NCBI GenBank assembly: GCA_964474755.1
Contig: CAYYUG010000009.1
Coordinates: 1-64,000 of the forward strand
Reading direction: 5' to 3'
From: GCA-2717185 sp964474755
Lineage (GTDB): Bacteria; Pseudomonadota; Alphaproteobacteria; UBA8366; GCA-2717185
DNA: 64,000 nt
Positions within the stretch are counted from its first letter, which is position 1; each line of letters opens with the position of its first letter. This document shows positions 8,569 to 17,478 of the stretch, in pieces. Under the pieces are notes generated by a model. It saw only the letters and a program-made list of their open reading frames with translations, made no database searches and was not told the DNA's origin. A program made the translations under genes and the position numbers.

Positions 8569-9654
8569 ATGCTGTACAACCTTCTCTATCCTCTGACGGG
8601 CGACATAGCGATCTTCAACCTCTTTCGCTACCTCACATTTAGAACCGGTGGCGCGATTATGACGGCGCTGATCATCAGCTTCATCCTTGGACCAACAATC
8701 ATCAACTGTCTGAAGAACCAGCAACGCTCTGCAAGCAATATTCGCGAGGACGTACCCGCAACCCATTTTAAGAAGGCCGGCACCCCAACCATGGGCGGGT
8801 TTCTTATACTACTCTCGATCAGCGTCAGCACTATCCTGTGGGCGGATCTCACCAACGGATATGTCTGGATCGTGCTGCTGGTCACGATCGGCTTCGGCGC
8901 TGTCGGATTCGTCGACGATTACCTCAAACTGTCTAGCGCCAATTCGAAGGGTTTGAGCGGGCGTCTCAAATTGCTGTTCCAGTTGATCATCGCAGTCGGC
9001 GCAGCAACGTGGGTAATTGAACTGACCCCTGCCCCCTTAAACGATGACCTTGTCTTCCCGTTCTTCAAAAATCTGCTACTTGACCTAAACTATTTCTTCA
9101 TCCCCTTTGCAGCCTTCGTCATGATTGGTTCATCTAACGCAGTGAACCTGACCGACGGGCTAGACGGGTTGGCTATTGTCCCGGTCATGATAGCAGCAGC
9201 CTGTTTCGGCGCGATCGCCTATCTAGTGGGCAGTAGTGTCTACGCAAACTACCTCCAGATTCACTACATCCCGGGTACCGGCGAGCTCGCCGTGTTTGCC
9301 GGCGCTTTGGTCGGCGCCAGCCTCGGTTTCCTATGGTTCAACGCCCCACCGGCGATGGTCTTCATGGGTGACACAGGATCGCTAGCAATGGGAGGCGCGC
9401 TGGGTGCGATCAGCGTCGTCACGAAGCACGAGCTAGTGTTAGCTATCATCGGCGGTCTATTCGTGCTGGAAACTGTCTCGGTCATAGTCCAAGTCGCCTC
9501 TTTCAAACTTACCGGCAAGCGCGTCTTCGCTATGGCGCCACTACATCACCATTTCGAAAAAAAGGGCTGGGAGGAGCCAACAATCGTCATCCGCTTCTGG
9601 ATCATTGCGATGATCCTCGCTCTCATCGGCCTATCGAGCCTGAAGCTGAGGTAG
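8569..9654 (+). CDS. mraY: Phospho-N-acetylmuramoyl-pentapeptide-transferase MraY
   Basis: An integral membrane enzyme that transfers phospho-MurNAc-pentapeptide to undecaprenyl phosphate, giving lipid I. The ATG at 8569 gives 361 residues (E. coli MraY has 360) and an N-terminus (MLYNLLYPL, then FNLFRYLTFRT) that lines up with known MraY. An in-frame ATG at 8542 would add nine polar residues and overlap murF. Motifs: magnesium-site aspartates in FVDDYLKL near 115-122, NLTDGLDGLA, and the histidine motif APLHHHFEKKGW. About ten hydrophobic segments are visible. It ends 5 bp before murD. Confidence 0.95.
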   Translation: MLYNLLYPLTGDIAIFNLFRYLTFRTGGAIMTALIISFILGPTIINCLKNQQRSASNIREDVPATHFKKAGTPTMGGFLILLSISVSTILWADLTNGYVWIVLLVTIGFGAVGFVDDYLKLSSANSKGLSGRLKLLFQLIIAVGAATWVIELTPAPLNDDLVFPFFKNLLLDLNYFFIPFAAFVMIGSSNAVNLTDGLDGLAIVPVMIAAACFGAIAYLVGSSVYANYLQIHYIPGTGELAVFAGALVGASLGFLWFNAPPAMVFMGDTGSLAMGGALGAISVVTKHELVLAIIGGLFVLETVSVIVQVASFKLTGKRVFAMAPLHHHFEKKGWEEPTIVIRFWIIAMILALIGLSSLKLR

Positions 9655-9659
9655 GCGAG

Positions 9660-11069
9660 ATGATTCCGATTAACAATATCTCAGGCAAAAAAGTCGCGGT
9701 GATGGGGTTGGGACGCTCCGGTCTGCGCACCGCACAGGCCCTGCAAAGGGCCGGCGGCGTGGTGCACGCCTGGGACGATAGCGCGGCAGGCCGCAAGGCG
9801 GCCGAAGTCGCCGACGTAACGCTGGTCCCGCTTGCCGAGCAAAGTTGGGCGGACACCGTCGCGCTTATCCTGAGTCCCGGCATCCCGCATACGCACCCTG
9901 CCCCCCACCCGGTTGCTGCCGCAGCCCGATCACAGGGTGTAGAAATTATTGGCGATATCGAGTTACTCAAACGGGCAATGCCAAACGCCCGCTACATCGG
10001 TATCACAGGAACAAATGGTAAATCGACGACAACAACCTTAATCGGCCACATCCTAGCTATTGCCGGTGCACCGGTGCAGATCGGCGGCAATCTCGGCCGG
10101 CCTGCACTCGATCTAGATCCGCTCGGCGGCGGGGGCACCTATGTATTGGAATTATCCTCTTTCCAACTCGAGTTGACGCCCAGTGGCGGGTTCGACATCG
10201 CGGTGCTGCTGAACATAACGCCCGATCATCTCGAACGACATGGCGGCATGGCCGGGTACATTGCTGCTAAGCTACTAATTTTTGAGAGCTGTAACGGCAC
10301 CATGATAGTGAGCGTAGACGATCCGGAATGCGCCGCGATCTGTGCCGGTTTGCGTGACACTAGTACCGCCACGGTCATTCCCATTTCCGGCACCACACCA
10401 GTCAGTGGCGGCGTCTATGTCGAAAACGGCTCCCTAATCAACGACATCAAAGGCAACCGAGAAACCCTGCTCCCAATTTCCAGCGTCGCAACCTTGCCCG
10501 GCGACCACAACGCTCAAAACGCAGCCGCAGCGTATGCTGCTGCTTGGGCGGCCGGGGTCGCGCAGGACGATATTCTCACCGGCTTGCAGAGCTATCCGGG
10601 ACTTGCGCATAGGCAACAGCTCGTCGCCCGAATTGACGGGATAATCTACGTCAATGACAGCAAGGCAACCAACCCTGAAGCCGCGTCGCGTGCGCTTTCC
10701 TGCTACGACAACATCTATTGGATCGCCGGCGGGCGCGCCAAGAGAGGAAGCCTCGGCTGTCTTACCCCATTCCTGCCGCGCATCCGGCACGCCTTCCTTA
10801 TCGGCGAGGCGGCGGCGCCATTCGCCGCTTCGCTAGGCAAAGCTATCCATACGCGGATTTCCGGAACCTTGAATACCGCGACGTGTGAGGCTCATGCCCT
10901 GGCCCAACAGGAAACCCCGGCCGGCGCCGTAGTGCTGCTGTCGCCGGCATGCGCCTCCTACGACCAATATCCAAACTTCGAAGAACGCGGCCGTGATTTC
11001 GAGCGCTGCGTTCGGGCCCTGCCCGGAAACACCCGCCAGTTCTATGAACTGGAAAAGGCTGTATCATGA
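9660..11069 (+). CDS. murD: UDP-MurNAc-L-alanine:D-glutamate ligase MurD
   Basis: A 469-residue cytoplasmic Mur ligase that adds D-Glu to UDP-MurNAc-L-Ala. Motifs: an N-terminal Rossmann fold KVAVMGLGRSGL (about 10-21), the P-loop ITGTNGKSTTTTL (about 115-127), ELSSFQLE, LNITPDHLERHG, and VNDSKATNP followed by WIAGGRAKRG in the C-terminal domain. A purine-rich site gaggtaggcgag lies directly upstream of the ATG. The stop overlaps the ftsW start by 4 bp. Confidence 0.96.
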   Translation: MIPINNISGKKVAVMGLGRSGLRTAQALQRAGGVVHAWDDSAAGRKAAEVADVTLVPLAEQSWADTVALILSPGIPHTHPAPHPVAAAARSQGVEIIGDIELLKRAMPNARYIGITGTNGKSTTTTLIGHILAIAGAPVQIGGNLGRPALDLDPLGGGGTYVLELSSFQLELTPSGGFDIAVLLNITPDHLERHGGMAGYIAAKLLIFESCNGTMIVSVDDPECAAICAGLRDTSTATVIPISGTTPVSGGVYVENGSLINDIKGNRETLLPISSVATLPGDHNAQNAAAAYAAAWAAGVAQDDILTGLQSYPGLAHRQQLVARIDGIIYVNDSKATNPEAASRALSCYDNIYWIAGGRAKRGSLGCLTPFLPRIRHAFLIGEAAAPFAASLGKAIHTRISGTLNTATCEAHALAQQETPAGAVVLLSPACASYDQYPNFEERGRDFERCVRALPGNTRQFYELEKAVS

Positions 11070-12184
11070 CACCAATCGCGCGCGACGACAGTTCGGTCCT
11101 AGGCCGCTGGTGGTGGACAGTCGACCGCTGGACACTGCTTTGCGTCTGCCTACTGACCGCCTTCGGCATGATGCTGACAGCGGCGGCGAGTCCGCCTGTT
11201 GCCGAGCGGATAGGGCTTGACTCGCTCTATTTTGTCCGCCGCCACGCCATCCTAATTATGCCCGCGATCGCGTTGCTTATTTCAATTTCCTTGCTGGAAC
11301 CGCGTACAGTACGACGGTTAGCTACATTCGTTTTCATCGGCAGCACCGCTCTGCTCATTGCAACCCTATTAATCGGCCCGGAGATCAAAGGCTCGCAGCG
11401 CTGGCTGAAACTCGCTGGGCTGACCCTGCAGCCTTCCGAATTCGTCAAGCCAGCTTTCGCCGTCGTCGTTGCCTGGATGTTTTCCGCTCGCCGGCTCGGC
11501 GAGGACATTCCTGGCTATCAGATCTCCGGTTTCCTATACGTTGCGGTGCTAGGCCTGCTGTTGGCGCAACCAGATTTAGGCCAGGCCATAGTTGTCTCGG
11601 CGATCTGGTTCACACAGTGGTTCCTAGCCGGTCTGTCGGCGACCTGGGTCGGCTTGATCGGCCTACTCGGCATTACGTCGATGATTATCGCCTACTTTGT
11701 ATTTCCCCACGTGGCAAGTCGAATCGACCGATTTCTCGACCCGGCTTCGGGCGACAATTACCAGGTTGACCGTGCCATGGAGGCCTTCATGAATGGCGGT
11801 CTGTTCGGTCGCGGGCCCGGGGAGGGTATGGCAAAAGCTTATCTGCCAGACGCCCATTCAGACTTCATACTGGCGGTCGCCGGCGAAGAGTTTGGCCTCC
11901 TTGCCTGTCTGGTACTAGTCGCACTATTCGCTTTTATCGTCTTGCGGGGCCTTTTCCGGGTCCTCGAAGACCAGAATTTGTTTATCGTTCTGGCCTCCTC
12001 CGGCCTGTTGGTGCAGTTCGCGCTACAAGCGATCATCAATATGGCATCGACAGTTAATTTGATGCCAACAAAGGGTATGACCTTACCCTTTATTTCGTAT
12101 GGCGGCTCGTCGTTGCTGGCATTAGCCTTTGGCATGGGAATGTTGCTGGCGCTAACTCGGCGTCGATCGGGGGGTATTGAATGA
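11066..12184 (+). CDS. ftsW: Peptidoglycan glycosyltransferase FtsW
   Basis: A 372-residue SEDS-family polytopic membrane protein (about ten hydrophobic segments) that polymerises lipid II at the septum together with FtsI. Motifs: KGSQRWLKLAGLTLQPSEF (about 111-129), the periplasmic loop with LPDAHSDFI holding the conserved aspartate of SEDS polymerases, and LMPTKGMTLPFISYGGSS near the C-terminus. It overlaps murD and murG by 4 bp each. RodA is the main alternative within the family, but the position in the cluster favours FtsW. Confidence 0.94.
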   Translation: MTPIARDDSSVLGRWWWTVDRWTLLCVCLLTAFGMMLTAAASPPVAERIGLDSLYFVRRHAILIMPAIALLISISLLEPRTVRRLATFVFIGSTALLIATLLIGPEIKGSQRWLKLAGLTLQPSEFVKPAFAVVVAWMFSARRLGEDIPGYQISGFLYVAVLGLLLAQPDLGQAIVVSAIWFTQWFLAGLSATWVGLIGLLGITSMIIAYFVFPHVASRIDRFLDPASGDNYQVDRAMEAFMNGGLFGRGPGEGMAKAYLPDAHSDFILAVAGEEFGLLACLVLVALFAFIVLRGLFRVLEDQNLFIVLASSGLLVQFALQAIINMASTVNLMPTKGMTLPFISYGGSSLLALAFGMGMLLALTRRRSGGIE

Positions 12185-13320
12185 GCAACCCGCTGATCGT
12201 CCTGTCGACCGGCGGTACCGGCGGCCACATCTTCCCCGCGCAAGCATTGGCAGAATCCTTGATGGAGCGCGGCTATCGTCTTGAGCTGATAACCGACCGG
12301 CGCGACAACGCCTATGACGGCCCACTTAAAAAAATGAACCGGCATGCAATTCAGGCAGCCGGCATAAGTGGCCGCGGTTTCGCGGCTAAGATTGGCGCAC
12401 TGGGGCGACTGGCAGCTGGATATTTCCAGGCCCAAAAACTCCTGCGAAACTTGAATCCAGACGTGGTAGTCGGCTTCGGTGGCTATGCAACGTTGCCGAC
12501 CCTGCTAGCGGCATCGCATCTCAACATAAAGACCGCAGTCCAAGAGCAAAACGCCGTACTGGGACGAGCCAACCGCGTTCTCGCCCCGCGCGCAACGCGG
12601 GTCGCGACCGCCTTTAAGACGACAACCTTTCTGCGCAACGCAGACCGCTCGAAGGCGGTCTGGACAGGCAACCCAGTGAGACCTGAAATCGTAGCAGTGC
12701 GCGGCGTACCGCTACCATCCTTTGGACCCCATACACCGATAGAACTGCTTGTCATCGGTGGCAGCCAAGGAGCTTCGATTTTTAGTCGGGTAGTGCCAGA
12801 CGCAATCGCAGCTCTTCCCGACGACCTGCGCCTCCGGGTGCGAATCACCCAGCAATGCCGAAAAGAAGACCTAGCTCAAGTCCGAGATCACTATGCGCAG
12901 GCAAAAATCCAAGCGGATCTGTCACCCTTCTTTAACGACATTCCGCAGCGCCTAGCGGCGGCGCATATGCTGATCTGCCGCGCTGGTGCCTCCACCATGG
13001 CCGAACTGACGACCGCGGGTCGACCGGCAATCCTGGTACCTTATCCACATGCAATCGACGACCATCAAACGGTAAACGCCGCAAGGCTTAGCGATGCCGG
13101 CGGTGCCTGGATGATGCCGGAGCGGGACTTCACGCCCATGCTGCTCACTGGGCGATTGACCTCCCTATTGTCGGTGGATTCGACCTTGCCGATGGCGGCG
13201 CGCTGTGCCGCGCAGATTGGGACACCAGAAGCGACCGAACGGCTTGCCGATGTGGTCGCCGGAATCATAAGCGCGAATGGCAACGGCAAACAAGCCACGG
13301 TCCGGAAAGTGGCTGCATGA
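12181..13320 (+). CDS. murG: UDP-GlcNAc:lipid I N-acetylglucosaminyltransferase MurG
   Basis: A 379-residue GT28 transferase at the inner face of the membrane that converts lipid I to lipid II. Motifs: the donor loop STGGTGGHIFPA (about 9-20), GFGGYATLPTLLAA near 98, EQNAVLGRANR near 120, and LLVIGGSQGASIFS near 196. The acceptor- and UDP-binding stretch CRAGASTMAELTTAGRPAIL lies near 266. It overlaps ftsW and murC by 4 bp each. The length is at the upper end of the normal range. Confidence 0.96.
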   Translation: MSNPLIVLSTGGTGGHIFPAQALAESLMERGYRLELITDRRDNAYDGPLKKMNRHAIQAAGISGRGFAAKIGALGRLAAGYFQAQKLLRNLNPDVVVGFGGYATLPTLLAASHLNIKTAVQEQNAVLGRANRVLAPRATRVATAFKTTTFLRNADRSKAVWTGNPVRPEIVAVRGVPLPSFGPHTPIELLVIGGSQGASIFSRVVPDAIAALPDDLRLRVRITQQCRKEDLAQVRDHYAQAKIQADLSPFFNDIPQRLAAAHMLICRAGASTMAELTTAGRPAILVPYPHAIDDHQTVNAARLSDAGGAWMMPERDFTPMLLTGRLTSLLSVDSTLPMAARCAAQIGTPEATERLADVVAGIISANGNGKQATVRKVAA

Positions 13321-14744
13321 GAACAATGCCACTTAACATTGGGTGCATCCACTTCGTCGGAATCGGCGGAATAGGCATGTCCGGCATAGCGGAAGTCCTG
13401 CACAATCTCGGCTATCAGATACAAGGTAGCGATGTTTCCAACAGCGCCAATGTGCAGCGCCTGCGCGAACTTGGCATTCCAGTCATCATCGGCCACGACG
13501 CGTCGATAGTCACCGAAGCACAGGTGGTCGTCATATCGTCGGCAATCAAACCTGATAATCCCGAAGTTGCAGCCGCGCAGTTAAAGATGATTCCAGTGGT
13601 CCGCCGGGCCGAGATGTTAGGCGAACTGATGCGCCTAAAATGGGCTATCGCAGTGGGTGGAACACATGGCAAGACGACCACGACATCGATGATAGCTTCT
13701 CTGATAGATGCCGCTGAGCTCGACCCGACAGTCATTAATGGCGGGATTATCAACGCCTACGGCACCAACGTTCGAATCGGCGAAGGTGAGTGGATGGTCG
13801 TCGAAGCCGATGAGTCGGACGGTACATTCATAAAGCTGCCAGCGACAATTGCGGTAGTGACTAACATGGATCCAGAACACCTCGATTTCTATGGCACCTT
13901 CGACGCCGAGAAGGAGGCGTTCCGCACTTTCGTCCAAAACATTCCTTTTTATGGCTTCGCGGTTCTGTGCATCGACCATCCGGAAGTTCAGACGATGATT
14001 GGCCAGATCAGCGATAGACGCCTGATTACTTATGGTATGAGCCCACAGGCCGAGGTGCGGGCGGAAAACCTTCGTAATCGCCCCGGTGGTGTCGAGTTCG
14101 ATGTCACCCTAGCGAGCCGAGGCAAATCTAAGCGCACATTGAATGCGCTTCTACTCCCCATGTTCGGCGCACACAACGTTCAGAACGCGCTGGCAGCTAT
14201 TGCTATCGCCAATGAGATGGGCATCGACGATATGACGATCGCTGAGGGCCTAAAGGCCTTCGCCGGTGTCGAACGACGGTTTACTACGACCGGAGAATTC
14301 GGCAACGTCACCGTAATCGATGATTATGGCCACCATCCGGTCGAGATCGCCGCCGCACTGACCGCGGCTCGTGCAGTCGCCCAGGGTAGGGTAATCGCCG
14401 TCGTCCAGCCGCATCGCTACACACGGTTGAGCAACCTGTTCGAGGAATTCTGCACCTGTTTTAACGATGCTGACATAGTAATCGTTTCGCATGTTCATCC
14501 GGCGGGCGAAACGCCGATCGAGGGTTTTGACCGGGACGCGCTCATCCGAGGTTTGTGCACCCACGGACACCGTCAGGTCTTCGCCCTCGATAATCCCAGG
14601 GACCTACCCGGGTTGATTCACAATGTGGCCGAGGCAGGCGACCTGGTGATCTGCCTCGGCGCTGGTTCAATCTCCGGCTGGGCTCATGAATTGCCCAACG
14701 GTTTACGAGCGTTGGCGGTTGGTCAGACGAGGGTAAAGACATGA
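13317..14744 (+). CDS. murC: UDP-N-acetylmuramate:L-alanine ligase MurC
   Basis: A 475-residue cytoplasmic ligase that adds L-Ala to UDP-MurNAc, the first amino acid of the stem peptide. Motifs: HFVGIGGIGMSGIAEVL (about 12-28), the P-loop VGGTHGKTTTTSM (about 113-125), VEADESDGTF, and VIDDYGHHPVEIAA near 337. It overlaps murG and murB by 4 bp, keeping the chain of coupled genes unbroken. Confidence 0.96.
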   Translation: MRTMPLNIGCIHFVGIGGIGMSGIAEVLHNLGYQIQGSDVSNSANVQRLRELGIPVIIGHDASIVTEAQVVVISSAIKPDNPEVAAAQLKMIPVVRRAEMLGELMRLKWAIAVGGTHGKTTTTSMIASLIDAAELDPTVINGGIINAYGTNVRIGEGEWMVVEADESDGTFIKLPATIAVVTNMDPEHLDFYGTFDAEKEAFRTFVQNIPFYGFAVLCIDHPEVQTMIGQISDRRLITYGMSPQAEVRAENLRNRPGGVEFDVTLASRGKSKRTLNALLLPMFGAHNVQNALAAIAIANEMGIDDMTIAEGLKAFAGVERRFTTTGEFGNVTVIDDYGHHPVEIAAALTAARAVAQGRVIAVVQPHRYTRLSNLFEEFCTCFNDADIVIVSHVHPAGETPIEGFDRDALIRGLCTHGHRQVFALDNPRDLPGLIHNVAEAGDLVICLGAGSISGWAHELPNGLRALAVGQTRVKT

Positions 14745-15673
14745 ACACCCTCGCATTGCAAAAGAGTCTAATCGAGCGCATGCCGAAAGTAGAAGGCACC
14801 TATACGGAAAATTACAATCTGGCCCGGCATATGTGGTTCAAGGTAGGCGGTCCCGCCGAAATCGCATTCGAACCCAAAGGCCTTGCCGATCTGAGCTGCT
14901 TCCTAGCCGAGCGGCCGGGCGACGTACCCATCACCGTGATTGGTTACGGCTCTAACGCTTTAATTCGCGACGGCGGCATCCCTGGCGTAGTGATACGGCT
15001 CGGTCGGGCATTCGATGACATCGCAATCGGTGAGAACAAAATCGCCGCAGGCGCCGGCGCACTTGCAATCTCTGTCGCTCGCGCGGCACAGCGCAAAGGA
15101 TTGGCGGGATTAGAATTTCTGTCCGGCATTCCTGGTGGTATAGGTGGCGCGCTCCGCATGAACGCCGGTGCCTACGGTAGGGAAATGAAGGACGTGGTGC
15201 TGCGCGCCCGCGCCGTCGACCTAGAAGGTAACCTTAACGTCTTACAAACCTCGGCGTTGGGTTTCAAATACCGGGACTGTGCAGTGCCAGAGGGATGGAT
15301 TTTTATCGGTGCCGATCTAAGAGCCGAACCAGGCGACATAGGCACGATTGCGACACACATGGCAGAGGTTGCCTCTGCCCGGTCAGGCACGCAGCCAATT
15401 CGTACCCACACCGGTGGCTCGACATTCAAGAACCCACCGGGAGCCAAAGCTTGGGAGCTGATTGATCAGGCCGGTTGCCGTGGCCTGCGCCAGGGTGGTG
15501 CCCAGGTCTCAGAGCAACATTGCAATTTCCTAATCAACAACGACAACGCAACGGCTGCCGATTTAGAGGAACTAGGCGAATTGGTGCGTGATCGAGTCCG
15601 CAAGTCAAGCGGCATCACGCTGGAGTGGGAAATCAGACGGCTAGGCGAACCCGCGCCAAGAGGTACGCCATGA
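14741..15673 (+). CDS. murB: UDP-N-acetylenolpyruvoylglucosamine reductase MurB
   Basis: A 310-residue FAD enzyme that reduces UDP-GlcNAc-enolpyruvate to UDP-MurNAc with NADPH. Motifs: HMWFKVGGPAEIAFEP (about 29-44), GYGSNALIRDGGIPGVV in the FAD domain, FLSGIPGGIGGALRMNAGAYG (its core GIPGGIGGALRMN is typical), FKYRDCAVPEGW, and TGGSTFKNPPG with the catalytic serine. Its end, VSEQHCNFLIN, is typical. The stop overlaps the chosen ddl start by 4 bp. Confidence 0.95.
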   Translation: MNTLALQKSLIERMPKVEGTYTENYNLARHMWFKVGGPAEIAFEPKGLADLSCFLAERPGDVPITVIGYGSNALIRDGGIPGVVIRLGRAFDDIAIGENKIAAGAGALAISVARAAQRKGLAGLEFLSGIPGGIGGALRMNAGAYGREMKDVVLRARAVDLEGNLNVLQTSALGFKYRDCAVPEGWIFIGADLRAEPGDIGTIATHMAEVASARSGTQPIRTHTGGSTFKNPPGAKAWELIDQAGCRGLRQGGAQVSEQHCNFLINNDNATAADLEELGELVRDRVRKSSGITLEWEIRRLGEPAPRGTP

Positions 15674-16584
15674 GCAAATCAGTCATGGTCCTAATGGGTG
15701 GTTGGTCTGCGGAACGTGCGGTCTCACTCGCAAGCGGGATCGCCTGCGCTAACGCGCTGAGTGACGCCGGCTACAGCGTTTCGCGGGTGGATGTGAAGCG
15801 TGACCTGAACGCACTCATCGGCTCGTTGAAACCCGCTCCCGATGTCGTGTTCAATGCACTGCACGGTCGCTTCGGCGAGGACGGACGAGTTCAGAGCCTC
15901 CTCGACATATTAGAGTTACCGTACACACACTCCGGTGTACTGGCCTCGGCTCTGGCGATGAACAAACAATCCGCTAAGACGCTGTTCGCCGCCCGTGGCA
16001 TTCCCTGCCCAGAGGGCAAGCTAATTTCAATCGCCGAGTTCGGAGACACCATGCCACTGGATCCACCCTTCGTCGTCAAACCAAACAACGAAGGCTCAAG
16101 CGTAGGCGTCATGGTAATCCAGAAGGGCGACAATCGTGTAGCCTTAGACAACTGGCCCTATGGCAATGACGTGCTGGTCGAGCAGTATATCGTCGGCCGC
16201 GAATTGACTGTAGCAGTACTTGGTAGCCAACCGCTGGGTGTGACCGAACTGCGCCCACACGTCGGCTTCTACGACTACGAAGCGAAGTACACCGAAGGCA
16301 AGACGGTGCATATATGCCCAGCACCAATCCCGGAAACGATTGCCGAACTGGCAATGGAATACGCTGTCCTAGCTCATCAGGTGCTGGGCTGCCGGGGCGT
16401 AAGCCGGTCCGACTTCCGTTATGACGATACAGAGTATTCTCCCGGCCGCCTGTACATGCTGGAAGTTAATACACAGCCCGGTATGACACCCTTATCCCTG
16501 GTGCCAGAACAGGCCGCCCATGCAGGCATGTCAATGACCGACCTGGTCACTTGGATGGTAGAGAACGCAACATGCGACGCCTAA
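15670..16584 (+). CDS. ddl: D-alanine--D-alanine ligase
   Basis: A 304-residue ATP-grasp ligase that makes D-Ala-D-Ala for MurF. The ATG at 15670 gives MSKSVMVLMGGWSAERAVSL, the usual Ddl N-terminus, with a 4-bp overlap with murB; a frame back to 15625 would overlap murB by 49 bp. Motifs: NALHGRFGEDGRVQSLL (about 57-73), THSGVLASALAMNK, FVVKPNNEGSSVGV, and EVNTQPGMTPLSL with the metal-binding Asn. It overlaps ftsQ by 13 bp. Confidence 0.95.
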   Translation: MSKSVMVLMGGWSAERAVSLASGIACANALSDAGYSVSRVDVKRDLNALIGSLKPAPDVVFNALHGRFGEDGRVQSLLDILELPYTHSGVLASALAMNKQSAKTLFAARGIPCPEGKLISIAEFGDTMPLDPPFVVKPNNEGSSVGVMVIQKGDNRVALDNWPYGNDVLVEQYIVGRELTVAVLGSQPLGVTELRPHVGFYDYEAKYTEGKTVHICPAPIPETIAELAMEYAVLAHQVLGCRGVSRSDFRYDDTEYSPGRLYMLEVNTQPGMTPLSLVPEQAAHAGMSMTDLVTWMVENATCDA

Positions 16585-17432
16585 TTCTCAGCCGAAAGCC
16601 CCAGGACGGTAGAAAGAAGAAAAACGGCAAGGTCCGAAAGCAACGCCGCGCTGCACGCAGCCTCTGGCTGCCCCCTGTGCTCTATGGCAGTATGGCCGTT
16701 GCAGCACTCGGCGGCATGACTTGGGCTGTCCATTGGTCGTTCGCATCGGGCTTAGTGGAACGAACCGGAAACCGGATCGAGCAAGCGACATTGAACGCCA
16801 CAATCGGCGCAGGTCTCGCAGTCCACGAAGTCCTGGTCGACGGCCGGATAGAGACAACAAAAGAGCAATTGCTAAAGGCCGTCGACATCCGGCACCGCGA
16901 CCCGATTTTGGCGCTCGACACGCATGCAATCCGGGAACGTCTGATCGCCTTGGGTTGGGTCGCTGACGCAACAGTTGAGCGCCGTCTCCCTAGCACGATT
17001 TATTTGCACCTGCAGGAACGCAAAGCGATGGCGATCTGGCAGCACAATGGGAAATTTGTCCTAGTCGACCGGACGGGCGCGGTGATCGGTACCCAGGGTC
17101 TTGATCACCACAGCCACCTGAAAGTAATTGTCGGCAAGAACGCGCCGCGTCACGCGCCAGTCTTACTGGATATGCTTGCGACGGCACCTCCGCTGATGGA
17201 GCGGGTCCGTGCCGCCATCTGGGTAAGCGGTCGGCGTTGGAATTTACTCCTCGACAATGGAATCTACATTCGATTACCCGAAGAGAATGCTCATATCGCC
17301 TGGACCCGCCTGGCGACACTGGAACGCGACCGGCAAGTGTTGAGCCAAAACATCATCGCCATCGATTTGCGCATTCGCGACAGGCTGGTTGTCCGGCACC
17401 TCAGAAATCCGGTGCCAAAGGACAGCACATAA
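16572..17432 (+). CDS. ftsQ: Cell division protein FtsQ
   Basis: A 286-residue bitopic division protein linking early and late divisome parts through FtsB/FtsL. It has a strongly basic cytoplasmic N-terminus (1-35, rich in Lys/Arg), one transmembrane segment at about 37-57 (LPPVLYGSMAVAALGGMTWA), a POTRA domain at about 84-150 (VLVDGRIETTKEQLL to LHLQERKAMAIWQ), then the beta domain. The ATG at 16572 is preferred to the TTG at 16551, which would extend the overlap with ddl. After the stop there are 46 bp before ftsA. Confidence 0.9.
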   Translation: MRRLILSRKPQDGRKKKNGKVRKQRRAARSLWLPPVLYGSMAVAALGGMTWAVHWSFASGLVERTGNRIEQATLNATIGAGLAVHEVLVDGRIETTKEQLLKAVDIRHRDPILALDTHAIRERLIALGWVADATVERRLPSTIYLHLQERKAMAIWQHNGKFVLVDRTGAVIGTQGLDHHSHLKVIVGKNAPRHAPVLLDMLATAPPLMERVRAAIWVSGRRWNLLLDNGIYIRLPEENAHIAWTRLATLERDRQVLSQNIIAIDLRIRDRLVVRHLRNPVPKDST

Positions 17433-17478
17433 AGCGAAAAAACGTCAAAAAATAACAGAATAGAGAGGAAGTACAGTT